From a virus, in IMG/VR virus record IMGVR_UViG_3300042557_000413, positions 1 to 40,487 of that record: 40,487 nucleotides of DNA. One strand, 5' to 3'. Of this stretch, positions 13,287 through 20,877 are shown piece after piece. The number at the start of each line of letters is the position of its first letter. Position 1 is the stretch's first letter. Made by a program: the position numbers and the translations under genes. The notes beneath the pieces are model-generated. The model did no database searches. It worked only from the letters and a program-made list of their open reading frames with translations, and had not been told where the DNA came from.

Positions 13287-13898
13287 TTAAAGACCGTTAT
13301 TTTCAAATAGTGGTTGCTGTCGTGTTTTGTGATGATCACGATACAGCTCGCTGATACTTTCAAACCTCACTGGATCGACATCGAAGGATAAGATTTTAGT
13401 AAGCATTTCTGCGTCGATCGGCTTATCGTTCCACGCAATAAACTCCGAATCGATCGGACCTAAACCACTAAACCGCAACTTAAAAAAACCAAAGTGAAGC
13501 AACGTCACTATTCGCTTTGCGTACAACGAATAGACTTTCGTCTCACCCTTTGAATATGCATGAAAGTCGTTTGCGTTCCACTTGTCTCGATTGTCCATCA
13601 ACGCACTGTTGATAGTTCTGTTTTGAGTGACCTGCGATGCCATGTAAAGGCTGTCTCGCTGTTCGTCAGTCATATCTGAATTGCGTGTCTTTACCTCAAC
13701 AAACATCATCAACTGCTTATGTCTGCCGTAGTAGCTTTTGTACCTATGAACGATATAGTCGATGTCGTAGACAATAATCCCGTTCGCAGAATCTAAGTGC
13801 TTATTATCTCGAATCCATCGACCGAAGGAAGTTTCTGCCGATGTCATGCATCCGCAATTGGAGCATTGATATTGAGTGTTGAACTGTCTAGTTGTCAT
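13287..13898 (-). CDS. PD-(D/E)XK nuclease-like protein with N-terminal zinc knuckle (203 aa)
   Basis: The N-terminus carries CSNCGC (12-17). Then 'FGRWIRDNKHLDSANGI' is followed by YDIDYIV (Asp45/Asp47) and FVEVKTR (Glu68-Val-Lys70). The D...ExK spacing with flanking hydrophobic strands is the core of PD-(D/E)XK nucleases, here with an HNH/VRR-like gene-edge look. ATG 13898 overlaps the methyltransferase stop (ATGA), with GAGG at 8 bases. Pairing with a methyltransferase suggests a restriction-like or DNA-processing unit. Substrate unknown. Confidence 0.65.
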   Translation of the reverse strand: MTTRQFNTQYQCSNCGCMTSAETSFGRWIRDNKHLDSANGIIVYDIDYIVHRYKSYYGRHKQLMMFVEVKTRNSDMTDEQRDSLYMASQVTQNRTINSALMDNRDKWNANDFHAYSKGETKVYSLYAKRIVTLLHFGFFKLRFSGLGPIDSEFIAWNDKPIDAEMLTKILSFDVDPVRFESISELYRDHHKTRQQPLFENNGL

Positions 13899-15115
13899 GA
13901 CTTGCACCTCGTCATAGCCAGAACAGCTTGATCGTGGTCAATCTCAAATCCAACCCACTTTCTTTTTTTCGCTATTGCAGCAGCAGCAGTTGTTCCACCT
14001 CCAAGGAATGGATCGCAAACTACCCCGTCTGGCTCGCATAGATTCTCAATCCAATACTCAGCCTCAGATTGCGATTGCTGCCAATCGTGGTGGCTTTTCT
14101 CTCTGCCACCTGATACAACGTCGTGGACTATTCGCTGCTTGTCGTGCCTTGTGCCTTTGACAAACCAAAGCATTGCTTTCCAGCCGACTCGAATACCGTA
14201 CTCTTTCATCAGAGACTCGCCGCCAGAATGTACGCAGCAGCACACCCACCAATAGCGAAGATGACTCGACAGCGCGTCTATGGCCTCTGGTATTTGGATG
14301 TGCCCAACATAAGCCATCAATGAACCGCCTTCAGCTAGCTTGTCAGCAGCGAACTCTCCAAGGCCGTCAAACAACTCGATAGCCTTTCGATCGTAAGGAG
14401 GATCGGTAAAGATCAGCGATAGAGAACCATCCTCTACTTTGTTCGATAGCTTTCGGAAGTCACCAATATGCACATTGTCAAAGAACTGCGGTTCAGCTTT
14501 GGCAACTGCTTCCTTGCGTTGCGTCTGCCTTTTTTCAGCAGACTGGTTTTCTTTGATGTCTCTGGCTACTCTATTGATCGAAACCGCGCCGCTGTGCAAC
14601 TTTGCAATCGTCTCGGGAGATACCTTGCCTTCTTCCTTAGCCTTGTTGATTACCTTGACCTTTGCGACAGTATCATGCGATACGTCTGCGACTTTCGCTA
14701 TCTCCTTTTTTGTGTCGATCGATACAATAGGTTTGTCAGATATCTGACAACCCTTTCCGTACTCCTTACCGCTAGCTACTTGATTTGCTTTTGCCTTTGC
14801 AGCAATCAACGGTTCAAGCTGCAATGCTAGGTTCGTCTTCGTGTACGGTTGAAGATTACGACGACCAAATTGATTTTCGATGATCCAGATTTTCACGTCG
14901 TCACGAGTCTGAAAGTACAACTCGATCGTTTCAAATCCAATGTCGTTTCGGGTACAAATCTCGTGTCGATTGTGGCCGTCAATTAGGATGTTCTTCCAGA
15001 CAACCAAAGCATCTCGACAACCGTCCTTGATGATGTTCGATTCAAGCTGACTCCTCTCCTCTAAAGACAAAGGAGGAATCAATGCTTTAAACTCAGCATC
15101 GATAACAATAGCCAT
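13895..15115 (-). CDS. ParB-domain DNA methyltransferase (406 aa)
   Basis: From ATG 15115, residues about 8-105 form a ParB/sulfiredoxin-type domain (IDGHNRHEI at 45-53, IENQFGRRNL). A helical middle follows (KEIAKVADVSHDTVAKVKVI, HTH-like), then an amino-methyltransferase with TDPPYD (238-242). Near the end are DPFLGGGTT and KWVGFEID, the AdoMet site. The order DPPY then FxGxG is the beta-class arrangement of N6-adenine or N4-cytosine enzymes. It probably protects phage DNA or acts in regulation. A TTG at 15202 is an unlikely earlier start. Confidence 0.9.
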   Translation of the reverse strand: MAIVIDAEFKALIPPLSLEERSQLESNIIKDGCRDALVVWKNILIDGHNRHEICTRNDIGFETIELYFQTRDDVKIWIIENQFGRRNLQPYTKTNLALQLEPLIAAKAKANQVASGKEYGKGCQISDKPIVSIDTKKEIAKVADVSHDTVAKVKVINKAKEEGKVSPETIAKLHSGAVSINRVARDIKENQSAEKRQTQRKEAVAKAEPQFFDNVHIGDFRKLSNKVEDGSLSLIFTDPPYDRKAIELFDGLGEFAADKLAEGGSLMAYVGHIQIPEAIDALSSHLRYWWVCCCVHSGGESLMKEYGIRVGWKAMLWFVKGTRHDKQRIVHDVVSGGREKSHHDWQQSQSEAEYWIENLCEPDGVVCDPFLGGGTTAAAAIAKKRKWVGFEIDHDQAVLAMTRCKS

Positions 15116-15265
15116 GTGGATTCCGTTTTCCGTGCGTCCGTTGCCAATCAAGGCAGGCACTCTAAAGTCGTTGAATACGACTTGGTGGATCAGCAGATCC
15201 AAGAAGTCGCTAGTTTGTTCATCGCGATACAGTCAGTTGCAAGGCTTTCTGTATCACTGCCGAAT

Positions 15266-15294
15266 ACTTTACGCGTTAGTGCGTAAACACGCAA
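15266..15294 (-). promoter_or_regulatory. Promoter with operator in the spacer, methyltransferase operon
   Basis: TTGCGT (15289-15294), 17-bp spacer, TAAAGT (15266-15271). The spacer contains GTTTACGCACTAA, and TTTACGC-gttagt-GCGTAAA (15268-15287, plus strand) is a perfect 7-bp inverted repeat. The same 13-mer occupies the spacer of the regulator's own promoter. It would start RNA near 15259, 144 bases before the methyltransferase ATG. The -10 match is moderate. Confidence 0.6.
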
Positions 15295-15304
15295 TAGGGG
15301 TTAC

Positions 15305-15508
15305 CTAGTTTTTTTGCACTTTTCTTGGACGCCCTGTTTTCGCTGGAGTTCTTGCGACTTTCTCCGCTGTTTTGCGTTCGATAGCCCAGCAGTTCCCGAA
15401 CTTTTTGGCGACCAGTTTGTCGTCATCAATCAAATGCCGAATATGACCGTTGGAACATCCGATGATTTCCGCAGCCTCTTTTACCGTAACCCAGTTTTTG
15501 TCTATCAT
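15305..15508 (-). CDS. Small HTH regulator (67 aa), likely repressor of the early operon
   Basis: The sequence WVTVKEAAEIIGCSNGHIRH, then LIDDDKLVAKKFG and WAIERKTAEKV, is the helix-turn-helix_17/excisionase-type winged helix. A lysine/arginine tail (TGRPRKVQ) follows. Two starts are possible: ATG 15508 (GGAG at 10 bases) or ATG 15517. The latter would coincide with the predicted RNA start and give a leaderless message, as for lambda cI from PRM. Its operator-like 13-mer occurs at its own promoter and at the downstream operon promoter, suggesting autoregulation. Confidence 0.75.
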   Translation of the reverse strand: MIDKNWVTVKEAAEIIGCSNGHIRHLIDDDKLVAKKFGNCWAIERKTAEKVARTPAKTGRPRKVQKN

Positions 15509-15523
15509 TGCGATCATGCTCCA

Positions 15524-15552
15524 ATTATGCTTTAGTGCGTAAACTAAATCAA
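15524..15552 (-). promoter_or_regulatory. Sigma70-like promoter of the HTH regulator with shared operator
   Basis: TTGATT (15547-15552), 17-bp spacer, CATAAT (15524-15529). GTTTACGCACTAA fills most of the spacer, as at 15266-15294. The predicted start point, about 15517, falls on an ATG. A protein bound there would block polymerase. Confidence 0.7.
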
Positions 15553-15811
15553 GGAGAAACACTCGGGGCTTGCAACGGACTAACTAGCGGAAGCCCTACC
15601 CCGAATGTTTCTTCTTTTGCCTAGCTTGGTAAATCGCAGAGATTTAGACGCAAGCTAGAACGGAGGAGACAGGATTCCAACTTGTCAGAATAATCGTTAC
15701 GACCGCTACAACCGGAAAATTAGGATCAGACTACAGGAGCAAATACGGAGGTTTTTTCAGGAAGCCCGAAAATGAGAGCTACGTTCCGAACACGAAAGGA
15801 ACACTCCAGAA
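15553..15811. other. Intergenic control region with candidate attP, upstream of integrase
   Basis: No gene is seen in these 259 bases. They hold a long imperfect hairpin GGGGCTT...AAGCCCtaCCCC (15565-15602). A nested palindrome CTAGCTTG...CAAGCTAG (15621-15658) has an inner AAATC/GATTT. Next to it 15661-15680, on the minus strand, reads like a tRNA 3' end (GGAATCCTGTCTCCTCCG). Integrases of this class often recombine in tRNA 3' ends, so this is my candidate attP core. The integrase is about 130 bases away. Confidence 0.5.
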
Positions 15812-16684
15812 ATGCTACTTGACGACCTATTCGCACTCTACTGCCGCAAACGTCTGCGGATGAGATCACCCAACACGATACGACTCTACCGCCACTCGAT
15901 CGCCGCGTTTGAAAAAACGTTAGGTAGGAAAGCAACTACCGATGATCTCAACGACGATAACGTCGAGCTGCACATGAGTCGGATCGTTGACTCTGGTTTA
16001 TCTACAGCATCGGCGAATAAAGACCTCTGGCAGCTCGGTGCTATCTGGCGTTTTGCGAACCGAAACAGGCTGTGCAATACCTGGCCGAACGTCCAGCTCT
16101 ATCCAGAACCTGAGCACGTTCCGATGGCATGGCTACCAGATGAACTTGACAGACTGTTCGCAAGCGTAGCGAAAGAAGACGGCACAGTATCAGGCGCACC
16201 AGCAAGCCTATGGTGGCAATCGCTGTTGAGTGTCTTGCTCGACTGTGGCGAAAGAATCGGTGCGATTATGCGATGCACTCGGCACAATATCCACGGTAGT
16301 TATCTGCTAGTTCCAGCGTGCCATCGGAAAGGAAAGACGAGAGATAAGCTTTTCGAACTTTCAAGCGAGACGTTGGTGTTGCTGTCGTCGCTTACGCTAT
16401 CCCATCGCTATAACGAGCTGTTTCCGTGGGACAGATCAGAGACGCACATTTACTATCGGTACACGCAAATTCTGAAGCGTGCAAATCTGCCAAGCGATTC
16501 AAAGTCGAAGTTCCACCGGCTGAGGAGAACGGTGGCAAGTGCAGTGAAGAATCAAGGTGGAGACGCAACCGCAGCAATGGATCATGCATCGAGTGCGACG
16601 ACGAAACGCTACCTCGATCCTCGTCTTACTGGCGAGGTTTCAACGTGCAGCTTGGTGGATGAGTGGAGGAAGAAACCTAAGTGA
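15812..16684 (+). CDS. int: Tyrosine recombinase / phage integrase (290 aa)
   Basis: An N-terminal SAM-like core-binding domain (about 1-95) is followed by the catalytic domain. Visible residues are Arg in DCGERIGAIMR, Lys in HRKGKTRDKL, the H-x-x-R box FHRLRRTVAS, His in MDHASS, and the nucleophile Tyr in TTKRYLDP near the C-terminus. It integrates and excises the phage genome by site-specific recombination. It is the only clear plus-strand gene, between two HTH regulators, and marks the phage as temperate. It resembles short planctomycete-type integrases without an arm-binding domain. Confidence 0.93.
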   Translation: MLLDDLFALYCRKRLRMRSPNTIRLYRHSIAAFEKTLGRKATTDDLNDDNVELHMSRIVDSGLSTASANKDLWQLGAIWRFANRNRLCNTWPNVQLYPEPEHVPMAWLPDELDRLFASVAKEDGTVSGAPASLWWQSLLSVLLDCGERIGAIMRCTRHNIHGSYLLVPACHRKGKTRDKLFELSSETLVLLSSLTLSHRYNELFPWDRSETHIYYRYTQILKRANLPSDSKSKFHRLRRTVASAVKNQGGDATAAMDHASSATTKRYLDPRLTGEVSTCSLVDEWRKKPK

Positions 16685-16685
16685 G

Positions 16686-16901
16686 TTACTTCCTCTTCCT
16701 CGCCCGCAAATCCAACCCAAGCACATCGCAGATCTTCGACACATGCTGCGTGCCAAGATGGCAACGCTTGGCAATATACCGCTTGACCGTTTCTTCTGTT
16801 GGAGATCCGTTAAGTAGCTTGGCGATTGCGTAAGCGGTAAGCCCTTGGGACTCGGCTGCGTTGGCTACCGAGTCGCGTATCCAATCGTTGGAGTCTGGCA
16901 T
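16686..16901 (-). CDS. Small Cro/CI-like HTH repressor (71 aa)
   Basis: WIRDSVANAAESQGLTAYAI then AKLLNGSPTEETVKRYIAK and HVSKICDVLGLDLRARKRK make a compact XRE-type helix-turn-helix protein with a basic tail. It is convergent with the integrase, only one base apart, and coupled to the upstream gene by TAATG. The operon promoter at 17379-17407 holds a palindrome in its spacer that this protein may bind. Probable lysogeny repressor or Cro; I cannot tell which. Confidence 0.75.
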   Translation of the reverse strand: MPDSNDWIRDSVANAAESQGLTAYAIAKLLNGSPTEETVKRYIAKRCHLGTQHVSKICDVLGLDLRARKRK

Positions 16902-17311
16902 TAGTTTACGTCCACTTCTGACACAATCCCGCCAGCGGATTCAAAAAACTCGCGAGCGTCATCTTCACCCCACAGGTGAACCAACAAATTGCGATCCATT
17001 GCATCGACTAGAAAACCATCGCGATCACGAGTATCTTCCCAGTACACTCCAGTGAATTGCAGCTCACGAACGAAGTCGGAAACATCGGCCCAAATTTCGT
17101 CTTGAGCGTTATTGTGAAACCACAAAGACCCATCTTCAAATAGTTCGTAACTGCAAGCGTCAGAACGTTCTCTGTTTGATCTAAAATTCTTAACAGAGTC
17201 AACGCTTCCACCGAATTGCTCGGCAATATAAGCTTGTCCAGCTTCAATCGTGAACAAGTCTTCGAATGTGCTGTTTTCCCAGTTTGCTGGTTTTCGAATT
17301 TCTTGCGCCAT
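16901..17311 (-). CDS. Unknown acidic protein in the repressor operon (136 aa)
   Basis: ATG 17311 is preferred because GGGAG lies 9 bases upstream; ATGs at 17317 and 17320 are too close to it. The product (MAQEIRKPANWENSTFEDLF, then DGSLWFHNNAQDEIWADVSDFV) is acidic and tryptophan-rich and matches nothing I know. It is the first gene of the transcript that also encodes the HTH repressor, so superinfection immunity, regulation or a moron function is possible. Confidence 0.65.
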   Translation of the reverse strand: MAQEIRKPANWENSTFEDLFTIEAGQAYIAEQFGGSVDSVKNFRSNRERSDACSYELFEDGSLWFHNNAQDEIWADVSDFVRELQFTGVYWEDTRDRDGFLVDAMDRNLLVHLWGEDDAREFFESAGGIVSEVDVN

Positions 17312-17378
17312 TTCCATCATCTCCCAAAGCTCGAAACCGTCGAGGCGGCCAACCGATCAATCGTCGTCTGATGTAGTT

Positions 17379-17407
17379 ACTATACCGTATCGGACTACGG
17401 TAGTCAA
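17379..17407 (-). promoter_or_regulatory. Strong promoter with palindromic operator, repressor operon
   Basis: TTGACT (17402-17407), exactly 17 bp, TATAGT (17379-17384). The spacer is filled by a perfect palindrome ACCGTA-tcggac-TACGGT (17384-17401, plus strand). It drives 17311 and the repressor gene 16901. The operator position implies autoregulation by occlusion. Confidence 0.8.
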
Positions 17408-17463
17408 CAGCTTTAGGAAAAGATTTTTGGAATTCTAGCTGCTGTTTTCGGTGGGGTCATTTT

Positions 17464-18534
17464 TCATTCCTTTTGTTGGTTCCAGCGTCCTGTATTGCGG
17501 TCATATTTCCAATTCGGTTCGATGTCTTTTCGGAAAGTTTCTCGGAACCACATTGGGTTTACTCCGTATCGGTCCTGCATCCAGTGAGAGCCCTTCCACC
17601 AATACTCATCTTTCCAGTTTTGTTGGTGGTCTTCGTGCAGTAACCATTGCCCATGATTGATACGGAAGGGGATATCGTGATGCATCAATAGCCACGGCAC
17701 AGCGTAGTCCCACATGGCTTGTCCGATGCAAAACGGGAAGTCCTGCGGGATAACTTTCTTAGCTTCGTCCGTGAGGTGCATTCCATCCAGACCCCATTCA
17801 AACTCGCGAGCTCTGTAGACACCACTGGTATAGTTCCAACGGATAAAGAACTCGGAGATTGAATCCGTTTCGTCTAGTTGATAGTCACCACTCATTTCGC
17901 AATCGGAGTTCAGGAGCATTGTTTCTGGGACGTTAGCTAGATTGCGGATCTTCTGCGTTGGAAAATTGTAAAAGCTTTCAACGTCGTTCGATTCTACCCA
18001 TTCGATTTTCAAGTCAGAGAACAACGGTTGAAACAACGGCAGTTCTCTGGCTGTCTGCATCGCAATCACTTCAAATCCTGCATCGATCCAACTCGATATG
18101 CAATGTCGTTGACGGTCGATTCGGTTCGGTCCGATGGCGGTTACGATTTTGCGATGTCGTTTTCGGTTGACTGGTCCTGGAAAAGTACCGTTCCAATTCC
18201 ACCGATTACACGCTTCCTCCCATGCGACTATAGACTTTCCTATCTTCGAATTGACTTCGTTATGCACCTCCCATGTCCATTTGAACCAGTCATCAAAGCG
18301 CGGCGGACTGTATTCAAGGATTTTGCGGAAGTTAGCTCTGCATGGCGAACAGCCTGGTATCCTCTCTATCCATTTGTTAAACTTCTCAGTGTCGAAAGTT
18401 TCTGTATGAAGTTTCCTCCAATGGGCTTGTTGCCTTAGTATCATCGCTGGTGAATGGGCATTGGTTGGAACCTGACTAACTGATTGCGAAACAGGCTCGT
18501 CGGTTCTAAGGTATGCAGCAGTTCGAAGTATCAC
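17464..18534 (-). CDS. Erv/ALR-like sulfhydryl-oxidase domain fused to glycosyltransferase-like domain (356 aa)
   Basis: Residues 38-100 show the Erv/ALR pattern: HWRKLHT (38-44), CSPC (62-65), then WEVHNEVNSKIGK (88-100), i.e. W..LH, CxxC, HN.VN..L.K. In that family CxxC with FAD makes disulfides. Residues about 128-215 look like a GT-A fold start: 'RQRHCISSWIDAGFEVIAMQ', later MLLNSDCEMSGD, then conserved 'QAMWDYAVPWLLMHHDIP' and 'GQWLLHEDHQ'. The GTG start overlaps the Cys-rich gene upstream (GTGA). ATG 18444 is an alternative start just before the domain. Both activities are inferred. Confidence 0.65.
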   Translation of the reverse strand: MILRTAAYLRTDEPVSQSVSQVPTNAHSPAMILRQQAHWRKLHTETFDTEKFNKWIERIPGCSPCRANFRKILEYSPPRFDDWFKWTWEVHNEVNSKIGKSIVAWEEACNRWNWNGTFPGPVNRKRHRKIVTAIGPNRIDRQRHCISSWIDAGFEVIAMQTARELPLFQPLFSDLKIEWVESNDVESFYNFPTQKIRNLANVPETMLLNSDCEMSGDYQLDETDSISEFFIRWNYTSGVYRAREFEWGLDGMHLTDEAKKVIPQDFPFCIGQAMWDYAVPWLLMHHDIPFRINHGQWLLHEDHQQNWKDEYWWKGSHWMQDRYGVNPMWFRETFRKDIEPNWKYDRNTGRWNQQKE

Positions 18535-19628
18535 GGCAATCGAAATCGGACGGTGTAGGTTGAATGGATTATCAAATCTACCGGGTTATATTCTCTTAAG
18601 CATGTGGACGTTATGACCTCAGCCCGTTGTCTCCAGACCCAAAACTGAGTGCTTTCGTTGTATTCACAAACAGTCGATGGATCGATGCAGCATCCCGAAT
18701 TGAGTCGCAATGAATTGTTTGTGACTTTCCCAGACAAGAACAAAGCGTCAAATAAAACTGCCCCCGTTGTTATTATTTCTTCCCCGCAAGTGTCTGAATC
18801 CACTTCTATTTGACTGCATAGCGGTGGAGGATCTAGGCCGTAAGAAATCAAAAACGGATCTTGGACTCCAGGTACACACCCAGCAACGCTAGGTGTATTT
18901 TCGTCTGTCGTTGACACACCTTGCTCCAGCCAGTCGCCTGGAGGTAATGCTTCCAAGTCATCTACTTTAACCAGCCCAAAAGTTACTGATGCATCCACGT
19001 AACTAGAGCTTACGGGTGTTTGCTCTACCCAAGAGCTGGTTGGTCTGCTGGCATAGGTTGGGTCGTCTCCACCAAGCCAATTAACGCATTCGATTGCAAC
19101 TTGAATGTTGTCAACGTAGTTTCGAAACTTGCGATCGTATCCGTAGGTTGCGGTAAATTCTTCAGTAATTCCAAAAGCCCAATACAGAACAGGAACGCCC
19201 ATTTCCATAATTGTAATCAAGAAGGCTTTAACGATAACTTGATTAGCCGCCGGAGCTACGTAGGCATATTTCCTCCATGCATCCTCATAGATTCTCCATC
19301 TTTCAATATAGGCGACATCGATCTCCTCTTGGTCTATACAGTAGCTTCCTGAGATGGTTCCAATAGTCGCGAAAGACGTTCGCCTTCCCTTAAACTCAAG
19401 ATTAAATTCCTGTATTACCGGACTTGTAAACCTAGTCGGAAGTATAGGCCACGAATCATACGTGAATCTTTTTTCCCAGCAACAAAACGAAGGGTTTGCG
19501 AGATACCAATCCGGTGCTCCAGGATGCCATCCAGAAGCTTCCGTCAAGCCTGTTATTTGCATTTCCGGAGGTTCGATGCACTCATCATTATCACAACCAC
19601 AACAACCAGGAGAGTTTCTTATCTTCAT
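18531..19628 (-). CDS. Cysteine-rich tail-tip protein (365 aa)
   Basis: Fifteen cysteines in 365 residues, clustered as GCCGCDNDEC at the N-terminus, then SFCCW, NSGCCID and others; no signal peptide. The middle is aromatic and beta-rich. It starts at ATG 19628 (TAATG with the previous gene) and lies in the tail-tip part of the tail operon. A disulfide-stabilised distal tail or receptor-facing protein is inferred. The next gene encodes an Erv/ALR-like domain that could make those disulfides. Confidence 0.7.
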   Translation of the reverse strand: MKIRNSPGCCGCDNDECIEPPEMQITGLTEASGWHPGAPDWYLANPSFCCWEKRFTYDSWPILPTRFTSPVIQEFNLEFKGRRTSFATIGTISGSYCIDQEEIDVAYIERWRIYEDAWRKYAYVAPAANQVIVKAFLITIMEMGVPVLYWAFGITEEFTATYGYDRKFRNYVDNIQVAIECVNWLGGDDPTYASRPTSSWVEQTPVSSSYVDASVTFGLVKVDDLEALPPGDWLEQGVSTTDENTPSVAGCVPGVQDPFLISYGLDPPPLCSQIEVDSDTCGEEIITTGAVLFDALFLSGKVTNNSLRLNSGCCIDPSTVCEYNESTQFWVWRQRAEVITSTCLREYNPVDLIIHSTYTVRFRLP

Positions 19629-19984
19629 TAGCACTCTTCCCAGATGCAGATATAATCCGCACCAAGACGAGCTAGAAGGATGTATTTGCTAGGACCAACT
19701 GCAGTTGAAGACAAGTTAAAGTATGAAATAGAATCCGAAGTTGTGTTTATAACTCTATTAGCTCCAGATTCGCTTAACCATCTTGATGTCGCCGTACCGG
19801 TTCCTAGAGTGGTCCCCGACCTGGCTGTTGCTCCTGCTGTCGTGTAAGCCAAGACGACTTCCGCATCACCATACGAACGCATGGCAGGATGCGGCGCTCC
19901 GGACGGCTCGTTAAAAACGAACTTCAGTATCTCGTCACTGTCCGCACGAGTGAACAGAACTAGCTCTTCGTCTTTGCTTGCCAT
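19628..19984 (-). CDS. Putative tail-tip protein (118 aa)
   Basis: A 118-residue beta-rich protein (EELVLFTRADSDEILKFVF, then YILLARLGADYICIWEEC). Not recognised. Coupled by TAATG at both ends within the tail operon after the tape measure, where distal tail and baseplate proteins are usually encoded. Confidence 0.65.
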   Translation of the reverse strand: MASKDEELVLFTRADSDEILKFVFNEPSGAPHPAMRSYGDAEVVLAYTTAGATARSGTTLGTGTATSRWLSESGANRVINTTSDSISYFNLSSTAVGPSKYILLARLGADYICIWEEC

Positions 19985-20877
19985 TACGAAGGTAACCTGA
20001 TAAAGCTGAAATCTATTTGTGGATAAGGCACAAACTTTGAGGTGAGCGGGTTTGCATTGCTAGCCAGTTTGTTTCCGTTCGTGTCTAGCTTGCCAACCAT
20101 GCGATGGCTTCGAATATCGTCCAAATATGGCTTTAGTTTATTTCCGTCTGCCGTATCGACAAACTGACTTCCAACCTCTAGAAGCTCCACGTCCCATGTG
20201 TCTGGATCGTAGGAACAACGATAAGCAACTCGCCAAGCTGCGTATCCACCGTAATAACCTAATCCGGCACTTGTTACGTTTAGCTTCAGAGTTCTCGCGT
20301 CTCGGCCTGCAAACTCTCCATCGTTTAGCTTGTCGTTCCTGTCCATAATGTCGTTGATGTCTTGTGCAGGATCTTCGAACTGGGTGAACGAAAAAGAACA
20401 TAGCGTTTTGGTGGTTAGTATCGGCTCTTGGAATGGTTGCTTCGCAAAGTTGACTATCTTCTTCGGTGGGTCGCTGAAGTCTTCTTGGATGACGACTTGC
20501 TTGGTCTCAAACGAATCGACAACGAAAACCGGAATCCAAGTCGTTGGATCTGGATCTGGAAAATCAGGATCACCACCTGTCGGCGGTTTTTGCTCTTCTG
20601 TTCCTGATTCGAATTGACACGTAACGTCCCAGTAAAGTGGATTCTCTTTCTTACGCTTTGCATCTTTGGATGTGCAGCGTTGTTGGGTAAATCCGTAAAC
20701 TAAACCAACGACCGGAAGGCCTGGAGTACCAAGCAGTATTTCTTCGCGTCCGACACTGGTTGAACTTGCCAGTACGAGAAAGTTCCAAGTGCTTCGGAAT
20801 ACAAGTTTATTGCTGCTGATCGCGATCGCTCCAGAACCTTCGCGTCTTTCCTGGCTGTTTACAATTTCGCTTGGCAT
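19984..20877 (-). CDS. Putative distal tail/baseplate protein (297 aa)
   Basis: First gene after the tape measure, joined by TAATG. The 297 residues include 'STWNFLVLASSTSVGREEIL', an acidic proline stretch DPDFPDPDPTTWIPVFVV, and 'GGYAAWRVAYRCSYDPDTWD', which look like beta-sandwich tail proteins. Position is that of a Dit or baseplate-hub component. Homology is not established. Confidence 0.65.
   Translation of the reverse strand: MPSEIVNSQERREGSGAIAISSNKLVFRSTWNFLVLASSTSVGREEILLGTPGLPVVGLVYGFTQQRCTSKDAKRKKENPLYWDVTCQFESGTEEQKPPTGGDPDFPDPDPTTWIPVFVVDSFETKQVVIQEDFSDPPKKIVNFAKQPFQEPILTTKTLCSFSFTQFEDPAQDINDIMDRNDKLNDGEFAGRDARTLKLNVTSAGLGYYGGYAAWRVAYRCSYDPDTWDVELLEVGSQFVDTADGNKLKPYLDDIRSHRMVGKLDTNGNKLASNANPLTSKFVPYPQIDFSFIRLPS

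Noticed and set aside
13895-15202. ParB-like domain as a plasmid partition protein
   Set aside because: No ParA partner or parS cluster is visible, and the C-terminal half is a clear DNA methyltransferase.
16668-16710. GAGGAAG...CTTCCTC hairpin as a bidirectional terminator between integrase and repressor
   Set aside because: Short stem, large loop and no T-run; it lies in the coding ends of both genes.
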